From NCBI RefSeq assembly GCF_900090145.1, contig NZ_FMHI01000004.1, positions 358,501-422,500 of the forward strand: a DNA stretch of 64,000 nt. The letters are read 5' to 3'. The notes beneath the pieces were generated by a model. The model was not told the DNA's origin, searched no databases, and saw nothing but the letters and a program-made list of their open reading frames with translations. Of this stretch, positions 24,703-34,127 are shown piece after piece (within the stretch, counting starts at the first letter, position 1; each line of letters opens with the position of its first letter). The position numbers and the translations under genes are program-made. This DNA is from Streptomyces sp. WMMB 322 (lineage in GTDB: Bacteria; Actinomycetota; Actinomycetes; Streptomycetales; Streptomycetaceae).

Positions 24703-25725
24703 ATGGACACCACTCCCCCGGACGACCCCGGACAGCCCGGCGGGCCCGGCGGGCCCCGGGACCACGAGGGCCGGACCCGCGAACCCGGCGAATCCCGTGC
24801 GCCCCGCGAGGAGAAGCCCCACGAGGCCCCCCGCGAGGAGGACACCCGTGGGACCGCGGACCCGGCCGGCGACGACGGCCGCAAGGGCTCCGGCAACGGC
24901 TCGGGCAACAGCACCGGCAAGGCCGCCGATGCGGCCGCCTCCGCCGAGGACGGCATCCGCTTCGCTCTCGGCACGTTCACCGTCCTCCCCGTGAACGTGC
25001 CACGCTGGGACCGCGATTCGGCACGGCGCGGGATGGAGTGGGCTCCGCTCGCGGGTCTGCTCGTCGGCCTCACCGCCGCCGTCGCGGGCCTGCTGATGCT
25101 GCTGCTCGGCACGTCCTCGCTGCTCGCCGCCGTCGTCTCCGTGGCCGTGCCCGCCGTGCTCACGCGGGCGCTGCACCTCGACGGCCTCGCCGACGTCGCG
25201 GACGGCCTGGGGAGCGCCAAGCCCGCCGAGGACGCCTTGCGGATCATGAAGCAGCCGGACATCGGCCCGTTCGGCGTGGTCACCCTCGTCCTCGTACTGC
25301 CGGCACAGATCGCGGTCCTCAACGAGCTCTACGACCAAGGGGGTTGGGCCTCCGGCGCACTCGCCGTCATCGTCTCGGCCGTCACCGCGCGCACGGCGCT
25401 CACCCTCGCAGCTCGTTCGGGTGTTCCCGCCGCCCGTCCGGAAGGGCTCGGCTCGTTCGTCGCCGGAACGGTTCCGGTGCGCACGGCCGTGGTCGTCGCC
25501 GCGTCGGTCGCCGTGCTGAGCGCCGCCGCGGGCGCGGTCGTGGGCTGGTGGAACCCCCTCTTCGGCGCTGTGTCGTACCTCTTCGCGGTGGTGCTCGGAC
25601 TGGCCGTCGCGGAGCTTCTGCTGCGCCACTGCCGCCGCCGTCTCGGCGGCGTCACCGGCGACGTCTTCGGTGCGCTCGCGGAGTGCGCGGCCACGGTGAC
25701 GCTGGTCGTGCTGGCCTTCGGCTGA
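24703..25725 (+). CDS. cobS: Cobalamin synthase CobS with a long disordered N-terminal extension
   Basis: 340 residues from the ATG at 24703. The membrane core (about 86-340) joins adenosylcobinamide-GDP with alpha-ribazole. It begins at DGIRFALGTFTVLPV, contains the Mg-binding acidic motif HLDGLADVADGLGSAKP, and has six or seven hydrophobic helices. The first 85 residues are unusual: Pro, Gly, Glu, Arg and Asp-rich low complexity (for example GPGGPRDHEGRTREPGE) with no family counterpart I know. A start nearer the core would give a normal 250-residue enzyme, but no better ribosome site was found there. Confidence 0.9.
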   Translation: MDTTPPDDPGQPGGPGGPRDHEGRTREPGESRAPREEKPHEAPREEDTRGTADPAGDDGRKGSGNGSGNSTGKAADAAASAEDGIRFALGTFTVLPVNVPRWDRDSARRGMEWAPLAGLLVGLTAAVAGLLMLLLGTSSLLAAVVSVAVPAVLTRALHLDGLADVADGLGSAKPAEDALRIMKQPDIGPFGVVTLVLVLPAQIAVLNELYDQGGWASGALAVIVSAVTARTALTLAARSGVPAARPEGLGSFVAGTVPVRTAVVVAASVAVLSAAAGAVVGWWNPLFGAVSYLFAVVLGLAVAELLLRHCRRRLGGVTGDVFGALAECAATVTLVVLAFG

Positions 25726-25938
25726 ACCACCCGGTGCACCGCCCGGCCTGCGGCCCGCCCGCCGGGCCGGCCCTCAGTACCCGCACCGGGGCCCGGTGTT
25801 GACCGTCGCGGTGGCCGTAAGGTCTCCCGCACAACCGGTGTTGTGCGGGCATACGATGCCCGATGTGCCGGGAGCCGTTCACCCGTATCCGGCGATCCGG
25901 CGCTCCGGCGTCCGAACAGGAAGAAGGTCCCTCTCACC

Positions 25939-27507
25939 GTGTCTGCTCTGACTCTCAGCACTTCGTCCGCCACGACCCAGCGCGCGGACGTGCTCGTCAT
26001 CGGCGTCGCCAAGGGCGCCAAGGGCCCAGTCGTCGCTCCCGGCGGCGAGGCCGTGGACAAGGCGTACGGCGGGAAGCTCGCCGCGACCCTGGACGCGCTC
26101 GGTGCGAGCGGCAACGAGGGCGAGACCACGAAGCTCCCGGCGCCGGCCGCGGGGCTCAAGGCGCCGGTGGTGCTGGCCGTCGGCCTGGGCGAGGCACCCG
26201 GCAAGCACGAGTCCTTCGGCCTGGAGACGCTGCGCCGCGCCGCGGGAACGGCGGCGCGGGCCCTGGCCGGCACGAAGAAGGCCGCGTTCGCCCTGCCCGT
26301 CGACGACCCGGCTGGGGTGGGCGCCGTCGCCGAGGGTGCACTGCTCGGCGCGTACTCCTTCTCCGCCTACCGCAGCTCCGCAGAGGGCCGCAAGAACGGC
26401 AGGAAGGGCGGCGCCTCCGGGGAGAAGAAGGACAAGGCGGCCGCGAGCGCGCCGCTCGCCGAGATCACCGTCGTCGGCGCGAAGCCCCGGGACAAGGCGC
26501 ACAAGGCCGCCGCCGAGCGGGCCGAGGTGCTGGCCGCCGAGGTGGTGCGCGCCCGCGACCTGGTCAACACCCCGTCGAACGACCTCACTCCGGCCGTCTT
26601 CGCCGACCACGCGAGGGAGGCCGCCAAGCAGCACAGCCTCGACATCGAGGTGCTCGACGAGGGTGCGCTCGCCAAGGGCGGCTACGGCGGCATCCTCGGA
26701 GTCGGCAAGGGCTCGGAGAACCCGCCGCGTCTGGTGCGGATCTCCCACACGCACCCCAAGGCGCAGAAGACCGTCGCCCTCGTCGGGAAGGGCATCACCT
26801 ACGACTCGGGCGGCATCTCCCTCAAGCCCGTCGGCCACAACGAGACGATGAAGTGCGACATGAGCGGCGCCGCCGCCGTCTTCGCGGCCGTGGTCTCGGC
26901 CGCGCGGCTCGGCCTGCGCGTCAACGTCACCGGCTGGCTGGCGCTGGCCGAGAACATGCCGTCCGGGTCGGCCACTCGTCCGGGTGACGTGCTGCACATG
27001 TACAGCGGCAAGACCGTCGAGGTCCTCAACACCGACGCCGAGGGGCGGCTGGTGCTCGCGGACGCGCTGACCCGCGCGGGCGAGGAGTCGCCGGACGCCA
27101 TCGTCGACATCGCGACCCTCACCGGCGCGATGATGGTGGCGCTGGGGAACCGCACCTTCGGCGTCCTCAGCAACAGCGACGACTTCCGCAGCACCGTGCA
27201 CGAACTGGCGGAGCAGGCGGGCGAGGCGTCCTGGCCGATGCCGATGCCGACGCATCTGCGCAAGGGCCTGGAGTCCCCCGTCGCCGACATCTCCAACATC
27301 GGCGAACGTCCGGGCGGCGGCCTCGTCGCGGGCCTGTTCCTCAACGAGTTCGTCGACGAGGACGTCCTCTGGGCTCATCTCGACATCGCGGGGCCCGCGT
27401 TCAACGACTCCGGCCCCTTCGGCTACACCCCCAAGGGCGGCACCGGTTCCGGAGTGCGCACGCTGGTGCGTCTCGCCGAGCGTGCCGCGGCGGGCGAGCT
27501 TCCTTGA
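25939..27507 (+). CDS. pepA: Leucyl aminopeptidase PepA (M17 family)
   Basis: 522 residues from the GTG at 25939 (VSALTLSTSSATTQRADVLV), with AGGAAGAAGG upstream. It is a cytosolic di-metal exopeptidase removing N-terminal residues. Catalytic motifs are intact: LVGKGITYDSGGISLKP (Lys and metal-binding Asp), MKCDMSGAAAV and the signature NTDAEGRLVLADAL. The loop between the N-terminal and catalytic domains (about 155-180) has a Lys/Gly-rich insert, KNGRKGGASGEKKDKA. It precedes lpdA but a 334-base gap suggests separate promoters. Confidence 0.96.
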   Translation: MSALTLSTSSATTQRADVLVIGVAKGAKGPVVAPGGEAVDKAYGGKLAATLDALGASGNEGETTKLPAPAAGLKAPVVLAVGLGEAPGKHESFGLETLRRAAGTAARALAGTKKAAFALPVDDPAGVGAVAEGALLGAYSFSAYRSSAEGRKNGRKGGASGEKKDKAAASAPLAEITVVGAKPRDKAHKAAAERAEVLAAEVVRARDLVNTPSNDLTPAVFADHAREAAKQHSLDIEVLDEGALAKGGYGGILGVGKGSENPPRLVRISHTHPKAQKTVALVGKGITYDSGGISLKPVGHNETMKCDMSGAAAVFAAVVSAARLGLRVNVTGWLALAENMPSGSATRPGDVLHMYSGKTVEVLNTDAEGRLVLADALTRAGEESPDAIVDIATLTGAMMVALGNRTFGVLSNSDDFRSTVHELAEQAGEASWPMPMPTHLRKGLESPVADISNIGERPGGGLVAGLFLNEFVDEDVLWAHLDIAGPAFNDSGPFGYTPKGGTGSGVRTLVRLAERAAAGELP

Positions 27508-27841
27508 GGCAGCCCGGCGTTCGCCGGTTTCTCCCTCTCCCCGCGAGTGCGTTCCGGGCGCGTGAGCATCGTCACACTTCCCGCCGTATTCGAGGGGTAC
27601 GTCGTGCAGTCGCCCGTCGGTACGGCCCGGTTCGCCGAGAGCGATCGTGGCCGTACCGCCGGGTACACGGCCCCGCGTCCCGCATCGTGCCGACAAGTGC
27701 GAAGATGGGTTCCCGGCAGGACAGGGCCCCAGCGCGGCTTCACCAAGCCGAATCCAGGGCCGAGCAGTACAGCGGCCGCAATACAGCCGCCCGGTCTGGA
27801 ACCAGGCCGGCTCCGGCGTACCCATGCATGGAGGACGTGAC
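27508..27841. other. pepA-lpdA intergenic region, probable lpdA promoter
   Basis: 334 bases. A small hairpin (CCGGCG-TTCG-CCGG near 27517-27530) directly after the pepA stop may end that transcript. The rest is less GC-rich than its surroundings around 27560-27720 and should contain the lpdA promoter. GGAGG about ten bases before the GTG at 27842 is the lpdA ribosome site. No separate gene was recognised. Confidence 0.5.
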
Positions 27842-29230
27842 GTGGCGAACGACGCCAGCACCGTTTTCGACCTAGTGATCCTCGGAGGCGGTAGCGGCGG
27901 CTATGCCGCTGCCCTGCGCGGGGCGCAGCTGGGTCTGGACGTCGCCCTGATCGAGAAGGACAAGCTGGGCGGCACCTGTCTGCACCGGGGCTGCATCCCC
28001 ACCAAGGCACTGCTGCACGCCGGCGAACTGGCCGACCAGGCCCGCGAGGGTGCGAAGTACGGCGTGAAGAGCTCCTTCGAGGGCATCGACATGGCCGGGG
28101 TGCACAAGTACAAGGACGGCGTGGTCTCGGGGCTGTACAAGGGCCTCCAGGGACTCGTCGCCTCCCGCAAGATCACCTACGTCGAGGGCGAGGGCCGGCT
28201 GTCGTCCGCCACGTCCGTCGACGTCGACGGGCAGCGCTACGAGGGCCGGCACATCCTCCTGGCGACCGGCTCGGTCCCCAAGTCGCTTCCCGGGCTGGAG
28301 ATCGACGGCAACCGCATCATCTCCTCCGAACACGCGCTGGTCATGGACCGCGTCCCGGAGTCCGCGATCGTCCTGGGCGGCGGCGTCATCGGCGTCGAAT
28401 TCGCCTCCACCTGGAAGTCGTTCGGCACGGACGTGACGATCGTCGAGGGCCTCCCCCACCTCGTTCCCGCCGAGGACGAGAACAGCTCCAAGCTGCTGGA
28501 GCGCGCGTTCCGCAAGCGCGGCATCTCCTTCTCGCTCGGCTCCTTCTTCGAGAAGGCCGAGTACACGAACGACGGCGTGAAGGTCAGCCTGGCCAACGGC
28601 AAGGAGTACGAGGCGGAGGTGCTGCTCGTCGCCATCGGCCGCGGCCCCGTCTCGCAGGGCCTCGGCTACGAGGAGGCCGGGGTCGCCATGGACCGCGGGT
28701 TCGTCCTCGCCGACGAGTACTGCCGCACCAACGTGCCGACGATCTCGGCGGTGGGTGACCTCATCCCGACGCTGCAGCTCGCGCACGTCGGCTTCGCCGA
28801 GGGCATCCTCGTCGCGGAGCGGCTGGCCGGACTGAACCCGGTGCCGGTGGACTACGACGGCGTTCCGCGGGTGACGTACTGCCACCCGGAGGTCGCCTCC
28901 GTCGGCGTCACCGAGGAGAAGGCCAAGGAGATCTACGGTGCCGACAAGGTCGTCACCCTCAAGTACAACCTCGCCGGCAACGGCAGGAGCAAGATCCTCA
29001 ACACCACGGGCGAGATCAAACTGGTCCAGGTCCGCGATGGTGCTGTGGTGGGCGTCCACATGGTCGGTGACCGGATGGGCGAACAGGTGGGCGAGGCCCA
29101 GCTCATCTACAACTGGGAGGCGCTGCCGGCCGAGGTCGCGCAGCTCATCCACGCTCACCCCACACAGAGCGAGGCGCTCGGCGAGGCCCACCTGGCCCTC
29201 GCGGGGAAGCCTCTGCACTCCCACGACTGA
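27842..29230 (+). CDS. lpdA: Dihydrolipoamide dehydrogenase (E3)
   Basis: 462 residues from a GTG with GGAGG about ten bases upstream. The flavoprotein reoxidises dihydrolipoamide of the keto-acid dehydrogenase complexes with NAD. Visible elements are the FAD-binding VILGGGSGGYAAAL, the redox disulfide GGTCLHRGCIPTK, the NAD-binding VLGGGVIGVEFAS, the second FAD motif AVGDLIPTLQLAH and the C-terminal catalytic HAHPTQSEAL. It stands directly upstream of sucB (103-base gap), so E3 and E2 are probably co-expressed. Confidence 0.97.
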   Translation: MANDASTVFDLVILGGGSGGYAAALRGAQLGLDVALIEKDKLGGTCLHRGCIPTKALLHAGELADQAREGAKYGVKSSFEGIDMAGVHKYKDGVVSGLYKGLQGLVASRKITYVEGEGRLSSATSVDVDGQRYEGRHILLATGSVPKSLPGLEIDGNRIISSEHALVMDRVPESAIVLGGGVIGVEFASTWKSFGTDVTIVEGLPHLVPAEDENSSKLLERAFRKRGISFSLGSFFEKAEYTNDGVKVSLANGKEYEAEVLLVAIGRGPVSQGLGYEEAGVAMDRGFVLADEYCRTNVPTISAVGDLIPTLQLAHVGFAEGILVAERLAGLNPVPVDYDGVPRVTYCHPEVASVGVTEEKAKEIYGADKVVTLKYNLAGNGRSKILNTTGEIKLVQVRDGAVVGVHMVGDRMGEQVGEAQLIYNWEALPAEVAQLIHAHPTQSEALGEAHLALAGKPLHSHD

Positions 29231-29333
29231 TCAAGGCCTCCCCTGGCCCCCGCCAAGCGAGGGGGCACGGCAGTAGGGGAAGAGTCCGGGCGCTTACCGC
29301 ATCCGCACCATTCCGTTAGGAGCAACCGAAACC

Positions 29334-31088
29334 ATGGCGGTTTCCGTAACCCTGCCGGCGCTCGGCGAGAGCGTCACCGAGGGCACCGTCACCCGCTGGC
29401 TGAAAGCCGAGGGTGAGCAAGTGGAGGCCGACGAGCCGCTGCTCGAGGTCTCCACCGACAAGGTCGACACCGAGATCCCGGCGCCCGCCGCCGGAACGCT
29501 CTCTTCCATCAAGGTCGCCGAGGACGAGACGGTCGAGGTCGGCGCCGAACTGGCCGTGATCGACGACGGGGGCTCCCCTGCGCCGGCGGCCGAGGCACCG
29601 GCCGCTCAGCCGGAGCCGGCAGCCGAGCCGCAGCCCGAACCGGCGAAGCCGGCCGAGCCGGCTCCTGCAGGCGGCGGGGGCGGCGGCTCGGCGGAGGGCA
29701 CGGACGTGGTCCTTCCCGCGCTGGGCGAGTCCGTCACCGAGGGCACCGTCACCCGCTGGCTGAAGCAGGTCGGCGAGGAAGTGGAGGCCGACGAGCCGCT
29801 GCTCGAGGTCTCCACCGACAAGGTCGACACCGAGATCCCGGCGCCCGCCGCCGGAACGCTGCTCGAGATCGTCGTCGGCGAGGACGAGACCGCCGAGGTC
29901 GGCGCGAAGCTGGCCGTGATCGGCGCCGGCGCCGCCACGGCGCCGGCGGCCGAGGCACCGGCCGCCCGGCCGGAGCCGGCAGCCGAGCCGCAGCCCGAAC
30001 CGGCGAAGCCGGCCGAGCCCGCCCCCGCGCCGAAGGCGCAGCCAGCTCAGCAGGCCCCGGCTCCCGCACCCGCGGCGCCGAAGCCCGCACCGGCTCCCGC
30101 TCCCGCCGCTCCTGCCGCTCCTGCCGCTCCCGCCGCTCCCGCCGTCAGCGAGTCCGACGGCGCGTACGTCACCCCGCTCGTGCGCAAGCTGGCCAACGAG
30201 CAGGGCGTCGACCTGAGCACCGTCAAGGGCTCGGGCGTCGGCGGCCGCATCCGCAAGCAGGACGTCACCGCCGCGGCGGAGGCCGCCAAGGCTGCCGCAC
30301 CGGCTCCGGCCGCCGCGGCAGCGGGTGCGCCGACGGCCCCCAGGTCGCCGAAGCTGGAGCCCTCTCCGCTGCGCGGCCAGACGGTGAAGATGCCGCGTAT
30401 CCGCAAGGTGATCGCGGAGAACATGATGAAGGCGCTGCACAACCAGGCGCAGCTGTCCACCGTGGTCGAGGTCGACGTCACGCGCGTGATGCGGCTCCGG
30501 GCGCGCGCCAAGGACGCCTTCGCGGCCCGGGAGGGCGTCAAGCTCTCCCCGATGCCGTTCTTCGTGCAGGCGGCGGCGGAAGCGCTCAAGGCGCACCCGT
30601 CCGTCAACTCGCGGCTCAACGACGACGGCACGATCACCTACCACGACGTCGAGAACATCGGCATCGCGGTGGACTCCGAGAAGGGCCTGATGGTCCCCGT
30701 CATCAAGGAGGCGGGCAACCTCAACCTCGCGGGCATCGCGCGCAAGACGGCGGAGCTGGCGAAGAAGGTCCGCGAGGGCGGCCTGGGCCCGGACGACATG
30801 TCCGGCGGCACGTTCACGATCAGCAACACCGGTTCGCGCGGTGCGCTGTTCGACACGGTCATCGTGAACTACCCGCAGGTCGCGGAGCTCGGCATCGGCG
30901 CGACGGTACGCCGTCCGATGGTCGTCGACCACCCGGAGCTGGGCGAGACGATCGCCATCCGCGACATGGTCTACCTGACCCTGTCCTACGACCACCAGCT
31001 GGTCGACGGCGCGGACGCCGCGCGCTACCTCAGCGACGTCAAGGCCCGCCTGGAAGCAGGCGAGTTCGAGGGCGAACTGGGTCTGTGA
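29334..31088 (+). CDS. sucB: Dihydrolipoamide succinyl/acyltransferase E2 with two lipoyl domains
   Basis: 584 residues. Two lipoyl domains (about 2-77 and 122-197), each with the lipoylated Lys in [12 protein letters not shown], are followed by Ala/Pro linkers, a peripheral-subunit-binding domain ([23 protein letters not shown], about 280-315) and the catalytic domain (from about 355) ending with the active-site [16 protein letters not shown]. The lipoyl-plus-linker unit is duplicated at DNA level with a 360-base period; bases 29419-29500 and 29779-29860 are identical. It could serve both oxoglutarate and pyruvate complexes. It follows lpdA and ends at a perfect terminator. Confidence 0.96.
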   Translation: MAVSVTLPALGESVTEGTVTRWLKAEGEQVEADEPLLEVSTDKVDTEIPAPAAGTLSSIKVAEDETVEVGAELAVIDDGGSPAPAAEAPAAQPEPAAEPQPEPAKPAEPAPAGGGGGGSAEGTDVVLPALGESVTEGTVTRWLKQVGEEVEADEPLLEVSTDKVDTEIPAPAAGTLLEIVVGEDETAEVGAKLAVIGAGAATAPAAEAPAARPEPAAEPQPEPAKPAEPAPAPKAQPAQQAPAPAPAAPKPAPAPAPAAPAAPAAPAAPAVSESDGAYVTPLVRKLANEQGVDLSTVKGSGVGGRIRKQDVTAAAEAAKAAAPAPAAAAAGAPTAPRSPKLEPSPLRGQTVKMPRIRKVIAENMMKALHNQAQLSTVVEVDVTRVMRLRARAKDAFAAREGVKLSPMPFFVQAAAEALKAHPSVNSRLNDDGTITYHDVENIGIAVDSEKGLMVPVIKEAGNLNLAGIARKTAELAKKVREGGLGPDDMSGGTFTISNTGSRGALFDTVIVNYPQVAELGIGATVRRPMVVDHPELGETIAIRDMVYLTLSYDHQLVDGADAARYLSDVKARLEAGEFEGELGL

Positions 31089-31107
31089 CCCACCGCTGAA
31101 GGCCCGG

Positions 31108-31152
31108 GACGGCCCCGCACGGACAGCTCCGGCTGCTCCGTGCGGGGCCGTC
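31108..31152 (+). terminator. Terminator after sucB
   Basis: A perfect 16-bp stem: GACGGCCCCGCACGGA (31108-31123) pairs with 31137-31152 around a 13-base loop, 19 bases after the sucB stop. Confidence 0.92.
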
Positions 31153-31292
31153 GCCGCATTGCAGTCCGGCCTCCCGCGCGGCCGAGCGCCTGGGCAGGCG
31201 GGAGGCGCAGGGCCGCTTGCGGAAAGGGCACCCGGGAGCGGGGCGTCCACGCGTACGATCTGGGTCCGGCACAAAACACCGGAGAACCCCCC

Positions 31293-32324
31293 ATGCTGCG
31301 CATCCACTTCACGGGTACCGACCTCGCGCGCACACACGTCGCGGAGGGCCCCGATCCGCTCTGGGAGACGGTCTTCAGCCTGCACATGCTCCGGGCCCGG
31401 TACGGCAGGCTGCCGTTCGCTGACTGGCGCCGCCGCGTCCGGGCCGGCCTGCGGGGGCACGGACGAACCGACGACGTACGGCAGTTGATGTCGCTCGTGC
31501 CCGACGCCAGTTACTTCCCGGACTTCCTCACCCCGCCCGAGGGACTGCTGGGTCTGGAGGAAGGCATCGAGGCCGTCGTCGCCACGCCGCGCGAGCGCAT
31601 CTCGCGCGAACTGGCCGTCCTGCACTCGCGCGTCGGCGCCCCGGGCTGGGCCCAGGACCTGACGGACCGGTCCCCGCACGCCCGCAGGCACCTCGGGGAG
31701 ATGATCTCCGGTTACCACGCCCGGGCACTGACGCCGTACTGGGAGGCGATCCGGCGGCGCGCGGCCGCCGACCGCGCGCTGCGCGTCCGCGCACTGCACA
31801 CGGGCGGAGCGGACGGCGCGCAGGGCCTGCTGGCGAGCTTCCGTCCCGCGATGCGCTGGCGGCCGCCCGTGCTGGAGATACCCGGGCACCCGGTCGACCG
31901 CGACCTGCATCTGCGGGGGCGGGGACTGCTGCTGGTGCCGTCCCAGTTCCTCTGGAACCGTCCGGTGCCGCTGGCCGACCCCGAACTGCCGCCCACGGTC
32001 CTGTATCCCCTGGACCGGGACGCGCGGTGGATGTCCCTCGTCCCGCACGGGGCCGCTGAGCCCTCGCCCTCCGGTGACGCCCTCGCGCGGCTGCTGGGCA
32101 GGACGCGCGCGGAAGTGCTGCGTGCCACGGCCACCGTCCCGAACACGACCGAACTCGCCCGCCGCGTCGGCATCTCGCCCTCGGCCGCGAGCCAGCACGC
32201 CGCGGTGCTGCGGGACGCCGGGCTCATCGTCAGTCACCGGCACGCCAACAGCGTTTTCCACCAGCTCAGTCCGGCAGGGGGCGCGCTGCTGCGGCAGCAG
32301 TCGGCGGACTCGGGAAACATGTGA
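31293..32324 (+). CDS. ArsR-like winged-helix transcriptional regulator with a long N-terminal domain
   Basis: 343 residues. The first 250 residues form an uncharacterised helical domain (FTGTDLARTHVAEGPDPLWE at the start) common to a streptomycete regulator family. The C-terminal 75 residues are a winged helix-turn-helix: LARLLGRTRAEVLRATA, then TTELARRVGISPSAASQHAAVLRDAGLIVSHR. The helix-turn-helix resembles the ArsR group but no metal-binding cysteines are present, so the signal is not a thiol-bound metal. Target genes are unknown. A hairpin follows at 32412. Confidence 0.85.
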   Translation: MLRIHFTGTDLARTHVAEGPDPLWETVFSLHMLRARYGRLPFADWRRRVRAGLRGHGRTDDVRQLMSLVPDASYFPDFLTPPEGLLGLEEGIEAVVATPRERISRELAVLHSRVGAPGWAQDLTDRSPHARRHLGEMISGYHARALTPYWEAIRRRAAADRALRVRALHTGGADGAQGLLASFRPAMRWRPPVLEIPGHPVDRDLHLRGRGLLLVPSQFLWNRPVPLADPELPPTVLYPLDRDARWMSLVPHGAAEPSPSGDALARLLGRTRAEVLRATATVPNTTELARRVGISPSAASQHAAVLRDAGLIVSHRHANSVFHQLSPAGGALLRQQSADSGNM

Positions 32325-32411
32325 CGGCGGCGCGGCGTCGGAACGCGTGAGCGCACGCCGCCCGCGCAGCGGCAGCGGGCAGCCGGCAGCCGGCAGCCCC
32401 GGACAGCAAGC

Positions 32412-32441
32412 CCCCCGCCTGCGGTTGCGGGCAGGCGGGGG
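32412..32441 (+). terminator. Hairpin after the ArsR-like gene
   Basis: CCCCCGCCTGC (32412-32422) pairs perfectly with GCAGGCGGGGG (32431-32441) around an 8-base loop. Confidence 0.8.
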
Positions 32442-32771
32442 CGCCCTCGGGCGGCCGTGACCGGAGTTGCTCGCCGTTCACGGCCGACGGCCGCCCCGAC
32501 AGAGGCAGACCCGGGCGCCGCCCGGATCTCTCCTTGCTGTCCCCCCATGCCCAGGGCGGAGCACGCCCTGCACGCCAAGGACTGTGCCTCCAATACGGCC
32601 TCTCGGCCACGCAGATGAAGCCACAGGCACAACACACAGGTCAGATGGCACAACGCACGTACCGGCGGGGCGAGTTGGCGCCATGCGGCGCATCCTTCGC
32701 TGCGGGCCGGGCCGGGAGGGCGGGTCGCACGCCGGTCGCGTGGGACGGGCGCGGGCGGGCATGCTGCTGCG
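32442..32771. other. Gap upstream of the P-loop kinase gene
   Basis: 330 bases without a recognised gene. Bases 32585-32670 are comparatively AT-rich and contain CAGGCACAACACACAGGTC-like sequence, so a promoter for the gene at 32772 is likely here. Overlapping open frames on both strands lack ribosome sites and family similarity. Confidence 0.5.
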
Positions 32772-33305
32772 ATGGACAACCCCGAAGCGCTCCTCATCGG
32801 AGGCCGTGCCGGAGTGGGCAAGTCAACGGTCGCGTGGGAGGTTTCGGTACTGCTGCGTGCCGCCGGGGTGCAACACGCCCTCATCGAGGGGGACTTCATG
32901 GGGCATCTGCATCCCGCACCCGTCGGCGACCCGCACCGTACGGGAATCGTCGAGCGCAATCTGACGGCCGTCTGGGCCAACTACGCCGAGCTCGGCTGCC
33001 GCCGTCTGATCTACACCAACACCCTCAGCGTCATGCCGGAGACGGGAGCCCTCTTCCAGCGCGCCATGGGTGCGGACGTACGCATCGTGCGCATCCTGCT
33101 GACAGCCTCCGACGGAGCGGCGACAGAACGGTTGACGGAGCGCGAGCGCGGATCCGAGCTGGAGGACGCGCTGCGCTCCAGCCGCCACAAGGCCCGGCTG
33201 CTCGACGAGCGGGTGCCTGCGGACACCGTGCGGGTGGCGATCGACGGCCGCTCCGTCGTGGGGATCGCGCGGGAGGTGGTGGCCGCGACGGGCTGGGTTT
33301 CGTGA
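32772..33305 (+). CDS. Small P-loop ATPase/kinase
   Basis: 177 residues with a Walker A motif near the N-terminus (GGRAGVGKST, about 10-19) and the segment ALIEGDFMGHLHP after the first helix, as in shikimate/gluconate-kinase-like small-molecule kinases. A lid-like region rich in Arg (RLTERERGSELEDAL) lies near 118-133. The substrate cannot be assigned; chloramphenicol phosphotransferase-like or nucleotide kinases share this plan. The gene ends 131 bases before the GntR gene on the same strand. Confidence 0.8.
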   Translation: MDNPEALLIGGRAGVGKSTVAWEVSVLLRAAGVQHALIEGDFMGHLHPAPVGDPHRTGIVERNLTAVWANYAELGCRRLIYTNTLSVMPETGALFQRAMGADVRIVRILLTASDGAATERLTERERGSELEDALRSSRHKARLLDERVPADTVRVAIDGRSVVGIAREVVAATGWVS

Positions 33306-33436
33306 CGAAACCCTCACGGATCGTGGCCCCCGGCCGGCGCGCCCGTAACCTGCGGGGTCGTATCGTCGAAGCACCGCCCCGACGAGACCGCTCGCACCTC
33401 CGGCCTCCCGGACCGCCCCAGGAAGGACCCGCTCCC

Positions 33437-34108
33437 GTGACCTCGACTCCGTCCCCGTCCCGGCCGCTGGCGCACTCGCTGCGCGAGCAGATCCGCGAGC
33501 ACATCGTGGACGGCATCGTCAGCGGCCGGTGGAAGCCCGGTGAGCGGATCGTGGAACGGCGGATCGCCGTGGAGCTGGAGGTCAGCCAGACGCCGGTGCG
33601 GGAGGCGCTGCGCGAACTGGAGACGCTGCGGCTGATCGAGTCGGCGACCAACAAGGGCGTGCGGGTACGGGAGTTGTCGGCGGCCGATCTGGAGGAGATC
33701 TACCCGGTGCGCGCCGGGCTGGAGCAGATCGCCGCGGAGCTCGCGGCACCCCGGCTGGCGGGAGACGCCTCCGCGCTAGCCCCGCACGTGGCCGCGCTGT
33801 ACGAGGCGGACCGCGCCGGCGACGGTGAGGCCCAGGTGCGGCACACCGTCGCCTTCCACCGGGAGATGGTGCGGGCGGCCGGCAACAGCGTGCTGCTGCA
33901 CACCTGGGAGTCGCTGGGCATCGAGGTGTGGACGGCGCTGTCGATCCGCTGGCTGGGGACGGTGCAGCAGTCGTACGCGGAGGAGCACGAGGCGGTCATG
34001 GAGGCCTTCCGCCGCCGCGATCCGCGCATCGCGGAACTCGTCAAGGCGCATGTCATGGGCTGCGCGCCGGCGCCGCGGGACGGCGGCGGAACGGGAGCCG
34101 CGGCCTGA
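33437..34108 (+). CDS. GntR-family (FadR/FCD) transcriptional regulator
   Basis: 223 residues from the GTG at 33437. The N-terminal winged helix (about 10-75) has LREQIREHIVDGIVSGRWKP, then LEVSQTPVREALRELETLRL. The C-terminal all-helical FCD domain (about 85-215) contains the acidic and His residues that often bind metal and an organic acid. In streptomycetes a regulator of this type stands next to the E2 gene and before aceE (from memory of S. coelicolor). Here an 8-kb catabolic block separates it from aceE. Control of aceE is inference; see the palindrome at 42681. Confidence 0.92.
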   Translation: MTSTPSPSRPLAHSLREQIREHIVDGIVSGRWKPGERIVERRIAVELEVSQTPVREALRELETLRLIESATNKGVRVRELSAADLEEIYPVRAGLEQIAAELAAPRLAGDASALAPHVAALYEADRAGDGEAQVRHTVAFHREMVRAAGNSVLLHTWESLGIEVWTALSIRWLGTVQQSYAEEHEAVMEAFRRRDPRIAELVKAHVMGCAPAPRDGGGTGAAA

Positions 34109-34127
34109 GCCCCTGAGCGCCGGCCGC

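Noticed and set aside
29316..32261. Very long minus-strand frame opposite sucB and the ArsR-like gene
   Set aside because: Shadow frame; composition is Arg/Gly/Val-rich low complexity without domains, while the plus strand encodes complete proteins.
32467..32964. Alternative frames across the start of the P-loop kinase gene
   Set aside because: They overlap the Walker A-containing frame and show only Arg/Pro-rich low complexity.
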